Assembly: GCA_039925965.1 (NCBI GenBank)
Contig: JBDSXW010000127.1
Span: forward strand, 124,001-188,000
Source: JAZKFT01 sp039925965
GTDB taxonomy: Bacteria; Bacteroidota; Bacteroidia; Chitinophagales; Chitinophagaceae
Length of the DNA: 64,000 nucleotides
Direction of reading: 5' to 3'
In this document: piece by piece, positions 34,395 through 43,259 of the stretch
Numbering within the stretch: position 1 is the stretch's first letter
How the letters are laid out: every line of letters starts with the position of its first letter
Notes under the pieces: model-generated
The model's database searches: none
Seen by the model: the letters and a program-made list of their open reading frames with translations, nothing else
What the model was told of the DNA's origin: nothing
Translations under genes and position numbers: made by a program

Positions 34395-34730
34395 TTATTT
34401 CAACCCTGCTTGCTCTTCTATTTCACTCATAGAAATACCGCTATGGCTTTCATCGTACACACATTCCCCGTTTTGAATTAAGAGTATTTGCGGGCTTTCG
34501 TGAAACACACTAAAATCCGCTGCAATCTTTTGGCTGATATTCCGGTGCCTGATAAGGTCGAGGAAATAGAAGTCGATCCCTTCTGGTTGCTCACCACGTT
34601 CCAGCCTGTTTTTTGCAACGGAACTAACGGCACACCGCGTACTATGTTTGAAAATTACTTGCGGGGCTTCTTTTGATTTTTCTTTTATCAACGATACCTG
34701 TCCTTCATCATTCAATTCGATCCAATTCAC
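34395..34730 (-). CDS. ytxJ: Bacillithiol-system protein YtxJ
   Basis: The open frame extends further upstream, but family-like sequence begins at GTG 34730 (VNWIELNDEGQVSLI), giving 111 residues. The thioredoxin-like core holds IFKHSTRCAVSS with a single Cys in the family's S-T-R-C motif, then FYFLDLIRHRNIS and FHESPQILLIQNGECVYDESHS. YtxJ is a monothiol bacilliredoxin-like protein found in bacillithiol producers. It pairs functionally with bshB1 at 8.8 kb. Use of GTG is inferred from homology-like sequence, not proven. Confidence 0.87.
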   Translation of the reverse strand: MNWIELNDEGQVSLIKEKSKEAPQVIFKHSTRCAVSSVAKNRLERGEQPEGIDFYFLDLIRHRNISQKIAADFSVFHESPQILLIQNGECVYDESHSGISMSEIEEQAGLK

Positions 34731-34788
34731 GCGATTATCTTTTTTATTAGCAAATCCAGGCAATTTTAGCGCCAGGGTCTTGACTTTA

Positions 34789-34902
34789 TTACAACACAAA
34801 ACCTTGGGTATCAGGGCATCCGGTCTTACGGGAGGAACCACAGGAGCTTATCAGGATAGCTGCCAATATCACTACAAGGCACACTGTAATTGCTTTCTTC
34901 AT
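34789..34902 (-). CDS. Small lipoprotein (37 aa)
   Basis: ATG 34902 opens a 37-codon frame: MKKAITVCLVVILAAILISS, then CGSSRKTGCPDTQGFVL and TAA. The lipobox is ISSC, and the mature part is only 17 residues with a second Cys. Similar tiny lipoproteins ending in a Cys-Pro-rich tail occur in Chitinophagaceae, often unannotated. It ends 58 bases upstream of the ytxJ start and may share its transcript. Confidence 0.7.
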   Translation of the reverse strand: MKKAITVCLVVILAAILISSCGSSRKTGCPDTQGFVL

Positions 34903-35151
34903 GTTGTTGGAAAATTTATATTGCTGCAAAAATACTTTTTGTAAAGCTATTCTCGGTTTATTTCTCCCGGTAATTTACCACACCGGCTTTTATTGGGTGG
35001 TTTTACACTTAATTTGCCGCAGAATAGACATGAAATCTATTGTGGTTGGCTACAAATTATTGCTACCATATAAAAGAAATCCAGATAACCATGGCGAACC
35101 ATTGGCCCATCGAACCAATAGACCAATAAACCAACCAACCAATCACCACCT

Positions 35152-35919
35152 ATGAATATCCAGCTTACCCGTCCCATTGCATTTTTCGACCTGGAAACTA
35201 CAGGCGTTAATATTGGCGCAGACCGTATTGTAGAAATAGGAATGGTGCGCATTAAACCGGATGGTACCCAAAAAATAATGCGGAAACTCATCAACCCTGA
35301 AATGCCGATCCCGCCAGGTTCTACGGAGATCCATGGTATTACAAACGAGATGGTGAAAGACGCGCCTACCTTCAAACAAGCCGCCGGCGAGATCAAACAG
35401 TTTCTTGAAAATTGCGATCTGGGTGGTTATAACAGTAACAAATTTGATATTCCCGTACTCGTGGAAGAGTTTCTACGGGCAGGTGTAGATTTCCAGTTTG
35501 AGAAAAGAAAATGCCTGGATGCACAAAAAATTTACCATATGCTGGAGCCGCGAACACTTACGGCAGCATTAAAATTCTATTGCGGTAAAGAATTGGAAAA
35601 TGCACATAGCGCAGAAGCTGATGCTGTTGCCACCTGGGAAGTATTAGATGCACAGTTGGCAAAATACCCGCAGTTGGGTACTACCGTTGAAAGCATTCTA
35701 AAATGCGTGGGTGAAGAAGATATCGTAGACTTTGCGCGGCGTATGATCAAAGTGAATAATGTAGTGGTGTTTAATTTTGGTAAACATAAAGGCAAACCAG
35801 TGGAAGATGTGCTGAAGGCCGAACGCAGTTATTACGACTGGATGATGCAGGGTGATTTTCCCCAGCATACCAAGCAAAAGCTTACAGAAATACTGACGAG
35901 GATGTTGCTCAGTAAGTAG
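35152..35919 (+). CDS. DEDDh 3'-5' exonuclease with DUF3820-like C-terminus
   Basis: A 255-residue protein. The N-terminal exonuclease domain has FDLETTG (Exo I), YNSNKFDIPVL (Exo II) and HSAEADAVAT (Exo III with His). This is the DnaQ/Pol III epsilon-like fold. The C-terminal part (FNFGKHKGKPVEDVL ... YYDWMMQGDFP) resembles the small DUF3820 domain, which also occurs alone at 42957-43193. It may act in DNA repair or RNA trimming. The stop codon TAG lies within a long heptamer repeat tract. Confidence 0.9.
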   Translation: MNIQLTRPIAFFDLETTGVNIGADRIVEIGMVRIKPDGTQKIMRKLINPEMPIPPGSTEIHGITNEMVKDAPTFKQAAGEIKQFLENCDLGGYNSNKFDIPVLVEEFLRAGVDFQFEKRKCLDAQKIYHMLEPRTLTAALKFYCGKELENAHSAEADAVATWEVLDAQLAKYPQLGTTVESILKCVGEEDIVDFARRMIKVNNVVVFNFGKHKGKPVEDVLKAERSYYDWMMQGDFPQHTKQKLTEILTRMLLSK

Positions 35920-36036
35920 TGAGTATTGAGTGGTAAGAAGTAAGTAATAAGTAGTAAGTAGGGAGTAGTAAGTAGTAAGTAGTAAGTAGTAAGTAGTAAG
36001 TAGCAAGTAGTAAGTAGGGAGTAGGGAGTAGGGAGT
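35911..36036 (+). repeat. Eighteen consecutive degenerate heptamers
   Basis: The interval divides into 18 units of seven bases. The main unit is AGTAAGT, with variants AGTGAGT, ATTGAGT, AATAAGT, AGCAAGT and AGGGAGT. The array begins inside the last codons of the exonuclease gene and contains its TAG. Period 7 puts stop triplets into all three frames. Confidence 0.95.
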
Positions 36037-36209
36037 AGGAATAAGGAATTGATCATAGCGGGCAGTGTCAGGCACTTTATAATGGCAACAGGACAAATGC
36101 AACCGCAGTCTTCGGGATATAATGGTGCCGGTTGCTGTAAATCTTCAGAGACATTGCATGTAGGGCCGCTAGCCATTCCCAATACCCCTAAACATTCATT
36201 ATTACCCGC

Positions 36210-36273
36210 TAGCCGTTCACTACCCCAAACATTTCCTACTTCCCACTAGCCATTAACCACTCCCCACTAGCCC
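36210..36273 (+). repeat. Heptamer-phased pyrimidine-rich tract
   Basis: Consecutive 7-mers such as TCCCACT, AGCCATT, AACCACT, CCCCACT and AGCCCTT lead toward the mannosyltransferase gene. The unit differs from the AGTAAGT array just upstream, but the period is the same. Confidence 0.65.
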
Positions 36274-36359
36274 TTTAATAAACATTTCACAATTCATTTT
36301 TACCTGCTGTTTCGGATTGTGATTGTATATTGTATTTTCGTTTCTCACAGCTATATTCA

Positions 36360-37112
36360 TTGGAAAAGATTGTTATAATACCTACATACAACGAAAAGGA
36401 AAACGTTGAGCAGATTATCCGTGCCGTTTTTGGACTACGGCAGGGCTTTCATGTATTGATTATTGATGATGGTTCCCCTGATGGCACCGCTGATATTGTA
36501 AAAAATATGCAGCGCGAATTCGATGGTGAACTTTTTATCGAAGAACGCAAAGGCAAGCTGGGCCTTGGCACCGCCTACATTCACGGATTCAAATGGTGTC
36601 TGAAAAATGGGTACCGGTTTATTTGTGAAATGGACGCGGATTTTAGCCACAACCCAAAAGATCTGGTTCGCCTGGTGCAGGCCTGCAAAGACGGCGGGGC
36701 CGATCTTTCTGTTGGCAGCCGCTACATTCCGGGTGGCAAGGTTGAAAACTGGCCATGGGACCGGATCTTTCTTTCCAAAGCTGCATCGTTATATTCCCGC
36801 ATGATTACATTTATCCCGGTAAAAGATTCTACGGCCGGCTTTGTTTGCTACAGCAGAGAAGTGCTGGAAGCCATCAATTTCGACAGTATCAATTTTGTTG
36901 GGTATGCGTTCCAGATTGAGATGAAGTTTGCTGCCTGGAAGCTGGGTTTCAAAATAACAGAAGTGCCTATCACATTTATCGATCGCAAACTCGGCCACAG
37001 CAAAATGAACAAGGGTATTATTAAAGAAGGCATACTCGGCGTGCTGATGCTTAAATGGCAATCCATGTTTAAGAAATACAGCATTAAACTGAAAAAGCCG
37101 GAAATGGTGTAG
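36360..37112 (+). CDS. Polyprenol monophosphomannose synthase (DPM1-like GT2)
   Basis: The family-like sequence starts at TTG 36360 (MEKIVIIPTYNEKENVE), giving 250 residues. No ATG lies in the right position, so TTG is the probable start. GT2 motifs are LIIDDGSPDGTADIV, LGLGTAYIHGFKW and CEMDADFSHNP (the DxD metal site). The C-terminus is typical of the soluble dolichol/polyprenol-phosphate mannosyltransferase type and has no membrane anchor. It makes polyprenol-phosphate-mannose, a donor for GT-C enzymes such as the one encoded at 18.5 kb. Confidence 0.92.
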   Translation: MEKIVIIPTYNEKENVEQIIRAVFGLRQGFHVLIIDDGSPDGTADIVKNMQREFDGELFIEERKGKLGLGTAYIHGFKWCLKNGYRFICEMDADFSHNPKDLVRLVQACKDGGADLSVGSRYIPGGKVENWPWDRIFLSKAASLYSRMITFIPVKDSTAGFVCYSREVLEAINFDSINFVGYAFQIEMKFAAWKLGFKITEVPITFIDRKLGHSKMNKGIIKEGILGVLMLKWQSMFKKYSIKLKKPEMV

Positions 37113-37198
37113 CGCCTGCTTCTTCCCGGGAAAATGCCAACGCTCTTGTTGTTGGTTTATTTACCCAACCTAATGGCTAACGTTATCAATTACTTTAT

Positions 37199-37855
37199 AT
37201 GCAGCCAGCCCGGATTTTCCTATTTCTTTTTGTAATGCTTTGTATGGTACATAAAGGCATTATAGCGCAAGTGAAAGATAAGGAGGGAGCCACTTACAAA
37301 ACAGTGAAAATTGGCACCCAGACATGGATGGCCGAAAACCTGAATACCAGCCATTTTGCCAATGGTGATACCATACCTGAAGCCCGGACAGATAAAGAAT
37401 GGGAAGACGCCAGTGTGTACGGAAAACCTGCCTGGTGCTATTATAAAAACGATCCGGCCAATGGGGCCAGGTATGGTAAAATATATAATAAAGACGCCAT
37501 CCAGGACAATAGAGGCCTGCTACCCAAAGGATGGATCATACCTAAAGATGTGGATTGGGGCTACCTGATCTATAACCTGGGAAAAGAAATACTGGCCGGT
37601 AATAAAATGAAAGCAACGAGCGGCTGGAATAAAAATGCCAATGGCGACAATAGCAGCGGCTTCAATGCAATCCCCGGCGGCATGCGATTTGAAGCCGGAT
37701 CTTTTGTTGGCCTTGGCAGTATCGGTTATTGGTGGAGTTCAGATATGTTTAATGGCCATTCTGTGAGGCTCCATTCAGAAAGCAATATTGTGGTACGGGA
37801 AAAAATGTATGATGATGGCTTTTCAGTAAGGGCGGTTAAGTACGATGGGCCCTAA
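37199..37855 (+). CDS. FISUMP-domain secreted protein
   Basis: A 218-residue protein with signal peptide (cleavage near GIIAQ). The mature part is the Fibrobacter succinogenes major paralogous domain: YKTVKIGTQTWMAENLNTS, WCYYKNDPAN ... YGKIYNKDA, LPKGWIIPKDVDW, and the end GYWWSSDMFNG and FSVRAVK. The domain is surface-associated and has no proven enzymatic activity. A single copy is present. Confidence 0.92.
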   Translation: MQPARIFLFLFVMLCMVHKGIIAQVKDKEGATYKTVKIGTQTWMAENLNTSHFANGDTIPEARTDKEWEDASVYGKPAWCYYKNDPANGARYGKIYNKDAIQDNRGLLPKGWIIPKDVDWGYLIYNLGKEILAGNKMKATSGWNKNANGDNSSGFNAIPGGMRFEAGSFVGLGSIGYWWSSDMFNGHSVRLHSESNIVVREKMYDDGFSVRAVKYDGP

Positions 37856-37867
37856 TGATATTTAATA

Positions 37868-39262
37868 TTAGTGCATTAAATTTCCCAGCAAGGTGTAGGC
37901 CACTGAAAAGTAAATCACCAGGCCTGTAACGTCTACCAGCGTAGCTACAAACGGAGCGGAGCTTACAGCAGGGTCGGCGCCCAATTTTTTAAGTAATAAG
38001 GGCAACATGCTTCCTGCTAAAGTACCCCAAAGCACAATCCCCAGTAATGTAATGGCCACAACACAACCCACCAGTATATAATGCGGCCCGTAAACATTCG
38101 GCATGATGCTGTTCCACAATATTACCCTGATCAACCCCACAAACCCGAGCACGACACCCAACAAAACACCACTGGTAAGTTCTCTTTTTAATACCCGCCA
38201 CCAATCGGAAATAGTCAGATGCCCCGTGGAAAGTGCCTGAATCACCAGCGTGCTCGCCTGCGATCCACTATTACCACCACTACTAATGATGAGTGGAATA
38301 AACAATGCCAGCACGACAAAGCGCTGGAGCTCTCCTTCAAAATATTGCATCACCGAGGCAGTAAGTAATTCCCCCAAAAATAGCACCACCAGCCAACCCA
38401 CCCGTTTCTTAAAAAGTTTCAGTATCGGAGTATCAAGATAGGGCTCATCCAATGCCTGGGTTCCCCCCATTTTCTGCATGTCTTCGCTAAATTCTTCACT
38501 CGCCACCCAAAGCACGTCATCGATCGTTACAATGCCCAGGAGTTTGTTGCTTTTACTCACCACTGGTACGGCCACCCGGTTATTCATTTTAAAAACTTCA
38601 TACGCTGTTTCCTGGTCGTCATCGGCATACAGTGTAATCACCCTTTCGTCCATGAGTTCGCTCACTAGTTTATCCGGCGACGCCAGGATAATATCGCGTA
38701 TCCGGATATCGTCGAGCAATTCGCCCTGGTTATTGATAACATAGATCACATCTACCGTTTCCGAATTCTTACCAAAGCGCCGGATCGTGGCAAATACCTC
38801 CTCCACGGTATTGTGCTCGTACACGTATACATAGTCAGGCGTCATCAGGCGCCCAACCGAATTCTCGGGATACCCCAATAAAGAAAGCGTCACTTTCCGC
38901 TCTTCCGGTTCCAATAGCTTAATCAATTCCCTTACAACATTACTCGGCAGTTCCTCCAGGAATGAAGTTCGGTCATCCGCCGGCAATTCATTCAGCAGCT
39001 CCGCAGTTTTAAAGGGAGGGAGTTCGGTAATGATGCGTTTTTGTTCTGCCAGGTCCAGGATCTTAAAAACGCTGGAAGCCCTATGAATACTGAGGTTGGC
39101 AACGATCATTGCTTCGTGTTCCTTGTATTCGTAAATCAGGTTTGCTACATCACTGATATTCTGATCATTCAAAAATTCGGTGATGGCCAGCTTATTGTCT
39201 GTGGCTATTATTTGTTCAAACTGTTCATCTATACTATGCTCTTTTGTAAGTTCCTCTGACAT
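37868..39262 (-). CDS. mgtE: Magnesium transporter MgtE
   Basis: A 464-residue protein with the MgtE layout: an N-terminal superhelical domain (about 1-130), two CBS domains (about 135-255, with ETVDVIYVINNQGELLDDIR and RVAVPVVSKSNKLLGIVTID), a plug helix and five membrane helices (from about 290). The signature LIISSGGNSGSQAS is in the pore region. It carries Mg2+ and is gated by Mg2+ binding to the cytoplasmic domains. Confidence 0.96.
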   Translation of the reverse strand: MSEELTKEHSIDEQFEQIIATDNKLAITEFLNDQNISDVANLIYEYKEHEAMIVANLSIHRASSVFKILDLAEQKRIITELPPFKTAELLNELPADDRTSFLEELPSNVVRELIKLLEPEERKVTLSLLGYPENSVGRLMTPDYVYVYEHNTVEEVFATIRRFGKNSETVDVIYVINNQGELLDDIRIRDIILASPDKLVSELMDERVITLYADDDQETAYEVFKMNNRVAVPVVSKSNKLLGIVTIDDVLWVASEEFSEDMQKMGGTQALDEPYLDTPILKLFKKRVGWLVVLFLGELLTASVMQYFEGELQRFVVLALFIPLIISSGGNSGSQASTLVIQALSTGHLTISDWWRVLKRELTSGVLLGVVLGFVGLIRVILWNSIMPNVYGPHYILVGCVVAITLLGIVLWGTLAGSMLPLLLKKLGADPAVSSAPFVATLVDVTGLVIYFSVAYTLLGNLMH

Positions 39263-39592
39263 GCCGTAAAGTTACTGGCTCCCGGTATTGAACAATCCGC
39301 TATGACAAACCTTATCCCTTTTTGATGATTATATTTTGGTGAAAATTCTGGACTGTGAGCTAGTAGTTAAAAATATTTTCGCGATTATATCGGGAAGAAA
39401 AACGGCCTGGATTTCTAACCGGGCTTCTATCTTTTCTTTTTATTCCTTCTAGCATGGGAGTTCGGTGCTGGGCCATAGAAATAGGAGCTAAATTCCGCGA
39501 TAAAGTCCGCCTGATCCGGCAACATTTTTTCCACGTTGTACTACTTTTTAACCGTATTGTACAAATCCATTACCTTCCGCAAAATTCGAAGT
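39263..39592. other. Divergent spacer, no feature seen
   Basis: The 330 bases between the start of mgtE and the small hypothetical gene must hold promoters for both directions. I see no confident consensus box, hairpin or repeat. Confidence 0.4.
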
Positions 39593-39859
39593 ATGATTAA
39601 TGATGCAATCGCCAAGTTTTTAGAAGATAAACACCTGGCTATCAACAGTGTAAAAATTGATTTTAAGAAACGCAATGCACTGGTTGGTATGTTTTTAAAA
39701 TCCAATGACTATGAAGACCTGAAGTCAAAAAATTACTGGAGAGTGGTCGTAGAGCCAAACGTTGACCAATGGAAAAAAACTAAGGATAACAACCTCGCTA
39801 AAATTTTTCACGGCACCGATTTTACCAAATTGTCTGAGTTAAAAGAGCCTAAGGTGTAA
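39593..39859 (+). CDS. Small conserved hypothetical protein
   Basis: I choose the ATG at 39593 (MINDAIAKFLEDKHL), giving 88 residues. An upstream frame extension (from 39536) looks noncoding. The protein is basic and soluble, with WRVVVEPNVDQWKKT and KIFHGTDFTKLSEL as its notable parts. I do not recognise a domain. It is 70 bases upstream of the DUF1569 gene. Confidence 0.65.
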   Translation: MINDAIAKFLEDKHLAINSVKIDFKKRNALVGMFLKSNDYEDLKSKNYWRVVVEPNVDQWKKTKDNNLAKIFHGTDFTKLSELKEPKV

Positions 39860-39929
39860 CACCGTACTCACGGATGTTGTATTCATTTTGCTTCCTTTAT
39901 TTTTCTTACCGATTCATAAAGTGTTTTGC

Positions 39930-40376
39930 ATGGAAAATTTATTTGCATCATCCGTCACAGAAAAAATTATAAATCGTATAGGGAAGTTGGATGCCGGTAT
40001 TGCACCACTGTGGGGTAAAATGAATGTGAGCCAGATGCTCGCCCATTGTTCGGTACCTATTGGTGCCAGCCTCGGCGATCAGCAATTAAAACGTTCTTTC
40101 ATTGGCTACCTCTTCGGTAGTATGGCAAAGAAGTCTTTGTTAAAGGACAAACCTTTTCCTAAAAACCTGCCGACTGATAAGTCGTTTGTTATAAGCGGCC
40201 AGATGGAATTTGAAATTGAACGGCAAAAACTGGTTGCCGTTATCCACCGCTTTGCTGCCGCAAATTCCGCTTCATTCTCACACGTCCATCCGTTTTTTGG
40301 AAAGATGCATGCGGATGAATGGGGCATTCTTACCTATAAGCACCTCGATCACCACCTTCAGCAATTTGGTGTGTGA
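39930..40376 (+). CDS. DUF1569/DinB-like four-helix protein
   Basis: From ATG 39930 (MENLFASSVTEKI) it has 148 residues. The first helix carries WGKMNVSQMLAHC and the end HPFFGKMHADEWGILTYKHLDHH, with spaced His residues that suit the metal site of DinB-superfamily proteins. Such proteins may be thiol S-transferases, including bacillithiol-dependent ones, which would fit the bacillithiol genes in this window. That link is inference only. Confidence 0.85.
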   Translation: MENLFASSVTEKIINRIGKLDAGIAPLWGKMNVSQMLAHCSVPIGASLGDQQLKRSFIGYLFGSMAKKSLLKDKPFPKNLPTDKSFVISGQMEFEIERQKLVAVIHRFAAANSASFSHVHPFFGKMHADEWGILTYKHLDHHLQQFGV

Positions 40377-40523
40377 TCGTCGTGGGTTTTCTACATTTAA
40401 AAAAAAATCATTACCCGTAATGGGCAGGCATTTACACAGAGTAGATGCCTTTTTTGTGCGTTACCATGAGCAACAATTATGGCATAGTTTTTTGGAATTA
40501 TGTTTCAAATAAAAAAAATAATC

Positions 40524-40994
40524 ATGACAACAAATGAAAAATTAGCGGACGTTTTAAATGGTCTCATAGAAATTAATAACGACCGTGTAGAGGGTTATAA
40601 AAATGCTGCACAGGAAACTGATGCGATTGATGTGGACCTCCAGGCCATCTTCCATAAAATGGCTGCAGACAGCGCCAAATTTGCTGGCGAACTACAATCT
40701 GAAGTAGTACGGTTGGGTGGCGACCCTGCAGACGGAACTACCAATATGGGTAAGGTTTACCGTGTATGGATGGATATTAAGTCCGCATTTACCGGGAAAG
40801 ACAGAAAGGCGATTCTTTCATCTTGTGAATATGGAGAAGATGCCGCGCAAAAGGCCTATGAAGAGGCGCTGGCGTCAGATGCAGAAATGAGCGCCGAGAT
40901 AAGGCAATTGATCACCAGCCAGAAAGCAGATCTGAAGGCGGCTCACGACCAGATAAAAGTATACAGGGATATGCAGCAGCCGGCGCACTCCTGA
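40524..40994 (+). CDS. PA2169/DUF2383 family four-helix-bundle protein
   Basis: From ATG 40524 (MTTNEKLADVLNGLIEINND) it has 156 residues. The ferritin-like four-helix bundle shows NDRVEGYKNAAQE, GELQSEVVRLGGDP and SCEYGEDAAQKAYEEAL. The Glu and Asp positions may bind metal. The function is unknown. Such proteins are often stress-induced. Confidence 0.9.
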   Translation: MTTNEKLADVLNGLIEINNDRVEGYKNAAQETDAIDVDLQAIFHKMAADSAKFAGELQSEVVRLGGDPADGTTNMGKVYRVWMDIKSAFTGKDRKAILSSCEYGEDAAQKAYEEALASDAEMSAEIRQLITSQKADLKAAHDQIKVYRDMQQPAHS

Positions 40995-41057
40995 AAATGA
41001 CCACGGTGCACATAGATGCAATATTTTTCCACACAGTTAGTTCGGTTAGGCTCATAA

Positions 41058-41090
41058 TTAAAGCCCGGCAATATTGCCGGGCTTTAATTG
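41058..41090. terminator. Palindromic terminator
   Basis: TTAAAGCCCGGCAAT and ATTGCCGGGCTTTAA are exact complementary arms without a spacer, followed by TTG and a T6 run. It ends the DUF2383 transcript. Confidence 0.85.
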
Positions 41091-41285
41091 TTTTTTGCAT
41101 CCTGCGCTTCTATACTTCGAAATGGACAGATCCATTAATGCTTTTGTTCAACCTTCCGTGTTATTTTAAGCAAGTTTGTTATTGATTCAAGATCATGTTT
41201 ATCAGTTGAACAATTCGCAATTTTGTCTCTTGCCGACAGTTATAAATGACCTGCTTGGCTTAATCTTGTGGTATCAAGCATTCCT

Positions 41286-42029
41286 ATGGATAAAAGCGTT
41301 AACAAGTACATCAGCGAAACCGGGTTTTGCAGCAGGAGGGAAGCCGATAACTATATTGACCAGGGTCGTGTAACTATTAATGGCGACATCGCCAGCAAAG
41401 GAAACCGCGTATTTGAAAATGATGTGGTGGAAGTAGATGGCGAACCGCTGAAGAAGAAGAAAACTACCGTGTATATCGCCTTCAACAAACCGAAGGGCAT
41501 CACCTGTACCACCGATCTCAAAGACAAAACGAATATTATTGACTATGTAAATTTTTCTTCAAGGATATTTCCCGTGGGACGCCTGGACAAGCGTTCCGAA
41601 GGCCTGATCTTTCTCACCAACGATGGCGATATTGTCAATAAGATTCTAAGGGCCGGTAACCAGCACGAAAAAGAATATATCGTGTCGGTAGATAAACCCC
41701 TGAACCTGGATTTTATTAAAGCCATGCGCAGCGGGGTCCGAATTCTCGGTACTACCACGCAGAAATGTTTTGTTCAACAGGAAGGTCCCAGCCGTTTTCG
41801 CATCATCCTCACGCAGGGTCTTAACCGACAGATACGCCGTATGTGCGAAGCACTGGGCTACAACGTAGAAGCATTAAAACGAACCCGTATCATGTCAATG
41901 AACCTGAAGGGGCTCGAGACAGGTAAATGGCGCTACTTCACTCCGGATGAAATTAAAAACTTGAATGAAATGGTAGCAGCTTCCAGCAAAACCGGTGCGG
42001 CAAATAGCAATGATGGAATGGACGAATAA
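41286..42029 (+). CDS. rluF: 23S rRNA pseudouridine synthase RluF
   Basis: From ATG 41286 (MDKSVNKYISETGFCSRREA) it has 247 residues. The S4 RNA-binding domain (3-50) precedes the RsuA/RluB/E/F catalytic domain, with the essential Asp in VGRLDKRSEGL (D101). LTQGLNRQIRRMCEALGYNV is the RluF-type C-terminal motif. RluF converts U2604 (and in part a tRNA-Tyr uridine) in other bacteria. The target here is inferred from family. Confidence 0.92.
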   Translation: MDKSVNKYISETGFCSRREADNYIDQGRVTINGDIASKGNRVFENDVVEVDGEPLKKKKTTVYIAFNKPKGITCTTDLKDKTNIIDYVNFSSRIFPVGRLDKRSEGLIFLTNDGDIVNKILRAGNQHEKEYIVSVDKPLNLDFIKAMRSGVRILGTTTQKCFVQQEGPSRFRIILTQGLNRQIRRMCEALGYNVEALKRTRIMSMNLKGLETGKWRYFTPDEIKNLNEMVAASSKTGAANSNDGMDE

Positions 42030-42068
42030 TAATGGATAACTGGTCAATGGATAATTTTGATGAAACGT

Positions 42069-42096
42069 ATTAATCAATAATTATTAATCAATAATT
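42069..42096. repeat. Two 14-bp tandem copies (2 x 7 phase)
   Basis: ATTAATCAATAATT occurs twice in direct succession (42069-42082 and 42083-42096), and each copy divides into two related heptamers. The flanking 42030-42055 also repeats ATGGATAA. It belongs to the same class of spacer as the other heptamer tracts. Confidence 0.7.
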
Positions 42097-42143
42097 TCTG
42101 CATTCCCTCTTGTGGAATAGCTAACACATGGCATCCATTCGCC

Positions 42144-42944
42144 ATGCTTAAAAAACTGCTTCCGTTTTTCATCGTAGCAACCACCTGGGGGCTATTGATT
42201 TGGACCATCGTCATTACTATGAATCTTAAACTGCCGGAGGATAAAAAACCGGCTGCTTCGTTTACCAACAAACCTGCCTGGTACAAAACCATTGGCGATA
42301 TACCGCCCCCCGAAGACTATCACCGGTTACAGTATGCCAAAGGGTCGTTCCCTTATTTCTTACAAAGTCTTCCACTGAAAAAAGATAAAACCGTTTATTT
42401 GTACAACGGTGAAAAAAAACAAGACCAAACCGCGCAGTTTGCAGTGATCAATATGAGCGTTGGCAAAGAAAACCTGCAACAATGCGCTGATGCCGTAATG
42501 CGGCTTTGGGCAGAATACTGGTGGCAGCGGGGCGACCTAACACGCATTTCATTTAAAGATAATAATGGCAGGAATTATAAGCTGGCACCGGGCTCCAGCC
42601 GTTTGCAGTTCGATAACTACCTTGCCCGTGTGTTTGGGATGTGTGGCAGTTACAGTCTTTCCAAACAACTGCATCCCGTAGATATTAAAGCTATGCAGTG
42701 TGGCGATGTATTTATACGTGGTGGATTTCCGGGCCATGCCGTTTTGGTGGTAGATATGGCAGAAAACACCACTACGCATACACGTATGTACATGCTGGCG
42801 CAGGGCTACATGCCTGCCCAGGATATGCACCTGCTAAACAACCCTTTGCGGCCAGGTAATCCCTGGTACAAATTGGACGATACGGCAGCAACCATCTACA
42901 CGCCGCAATACTGGTTTAAGAAATGGGAGTTGAAAAGATTCTAA
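42144..42944 (+). CDS. DUF4846 lipoprotein-like/membrane-anchored protein
   Basis: A 266-residue protein with an N-terminal membrane anchor or signal (LLPFFIVATTWGLLIWTIVI). The DUF4846 body includes YHRLQYAKGSFPYFLQSLPL, NLQQCADAVMRLWAEYW, CGSYSLSKQL, and GDVFIRGGFPGHAVLVVDM. The Cys followed by His in GHAVLVVD is reminiscent of a papain-like or NlpC-type arrangement, but this is only an impression. The function is unknown. It is exported. Confidence 0.9.
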   Translation: MLKKLLPFFIVATTWGLLIWTIVITMNLKLPEDKKPAASFTNKPAWYKTIGDIPPPEDYHRLQYAKGSFPYFLQSLPLKKDKTVYLYNGEKKQDQTAQFAVINMSVGKENLQQCADAVMRLWAEYWWQRGDLTRISFKDNNGRNYKLAPGSSRLQFDNYLARVFGMCGSYSLSKQLHPVDIKAMQCGDVFIRGGFPGHAVLVVDMAENTTTHTRMYMLAQGYMPAQDMHLLNNPLRPGNPWYKLDDTAATIYTPQYWFKKWELKRF

Positions 42945-42956
42945 GCGGAGGAAGTT

Positions 42957-43193
42957 TTATTTCTTTTTCAAAGGTTGTAACAAATATTCCAAACCATTCA
43001 GCTTAATCTCATACATCGTAGCCAATAAGGTTCCCAGTTTGCCACTGGGGAAACTGCCTTTACCTGCAAACCATTCAAGATAAGAAACAGGGAGGTTGCA
43101 TAGTATCGTGCCTTTGTATTTACCAAATGGCATTTGCATGGTTACAAGTTGTAGTAGCAATGCAGCATCAGGCCGGGGCGTTTCTGTATCCAT
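42957..43193 (-). CDS. DUF3820 small protein
   Basis: A 78-residue protein with the DUF3820 signature MPFGKYKGTILCNLPVSYLEWF. The same module appears to be fused to the exonuclease encoded at 35.2 kb. The role is unknown, with a nucleic-acid link suggested by that fusion. It is convergent with the DUF4846 gene. Confidence 0.88.
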   Translation of the reverse strand: MDTETPRPDAALLLQLVTMQMPFGKYKGTILCNLPVSYLEWFAGKGSFPSGKLGTLLATMYEIKLNGLEYLLQPLKKK

Positions 43194-43259
43194 AAATAAA
43201 GTAATCGGTTTTTGTCGGAAGCCAGTATAAATATCAAACTGAATCCGGAGCAGATAAAT

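Noticed and set aside
35698..36102. Minus-strand frame with repeated Tyr/Leu/Thr residues
   Set aside because: Most of it is translation of the heptamer array, which has no stop triplets on that strand. It is an artefact of the repeat.
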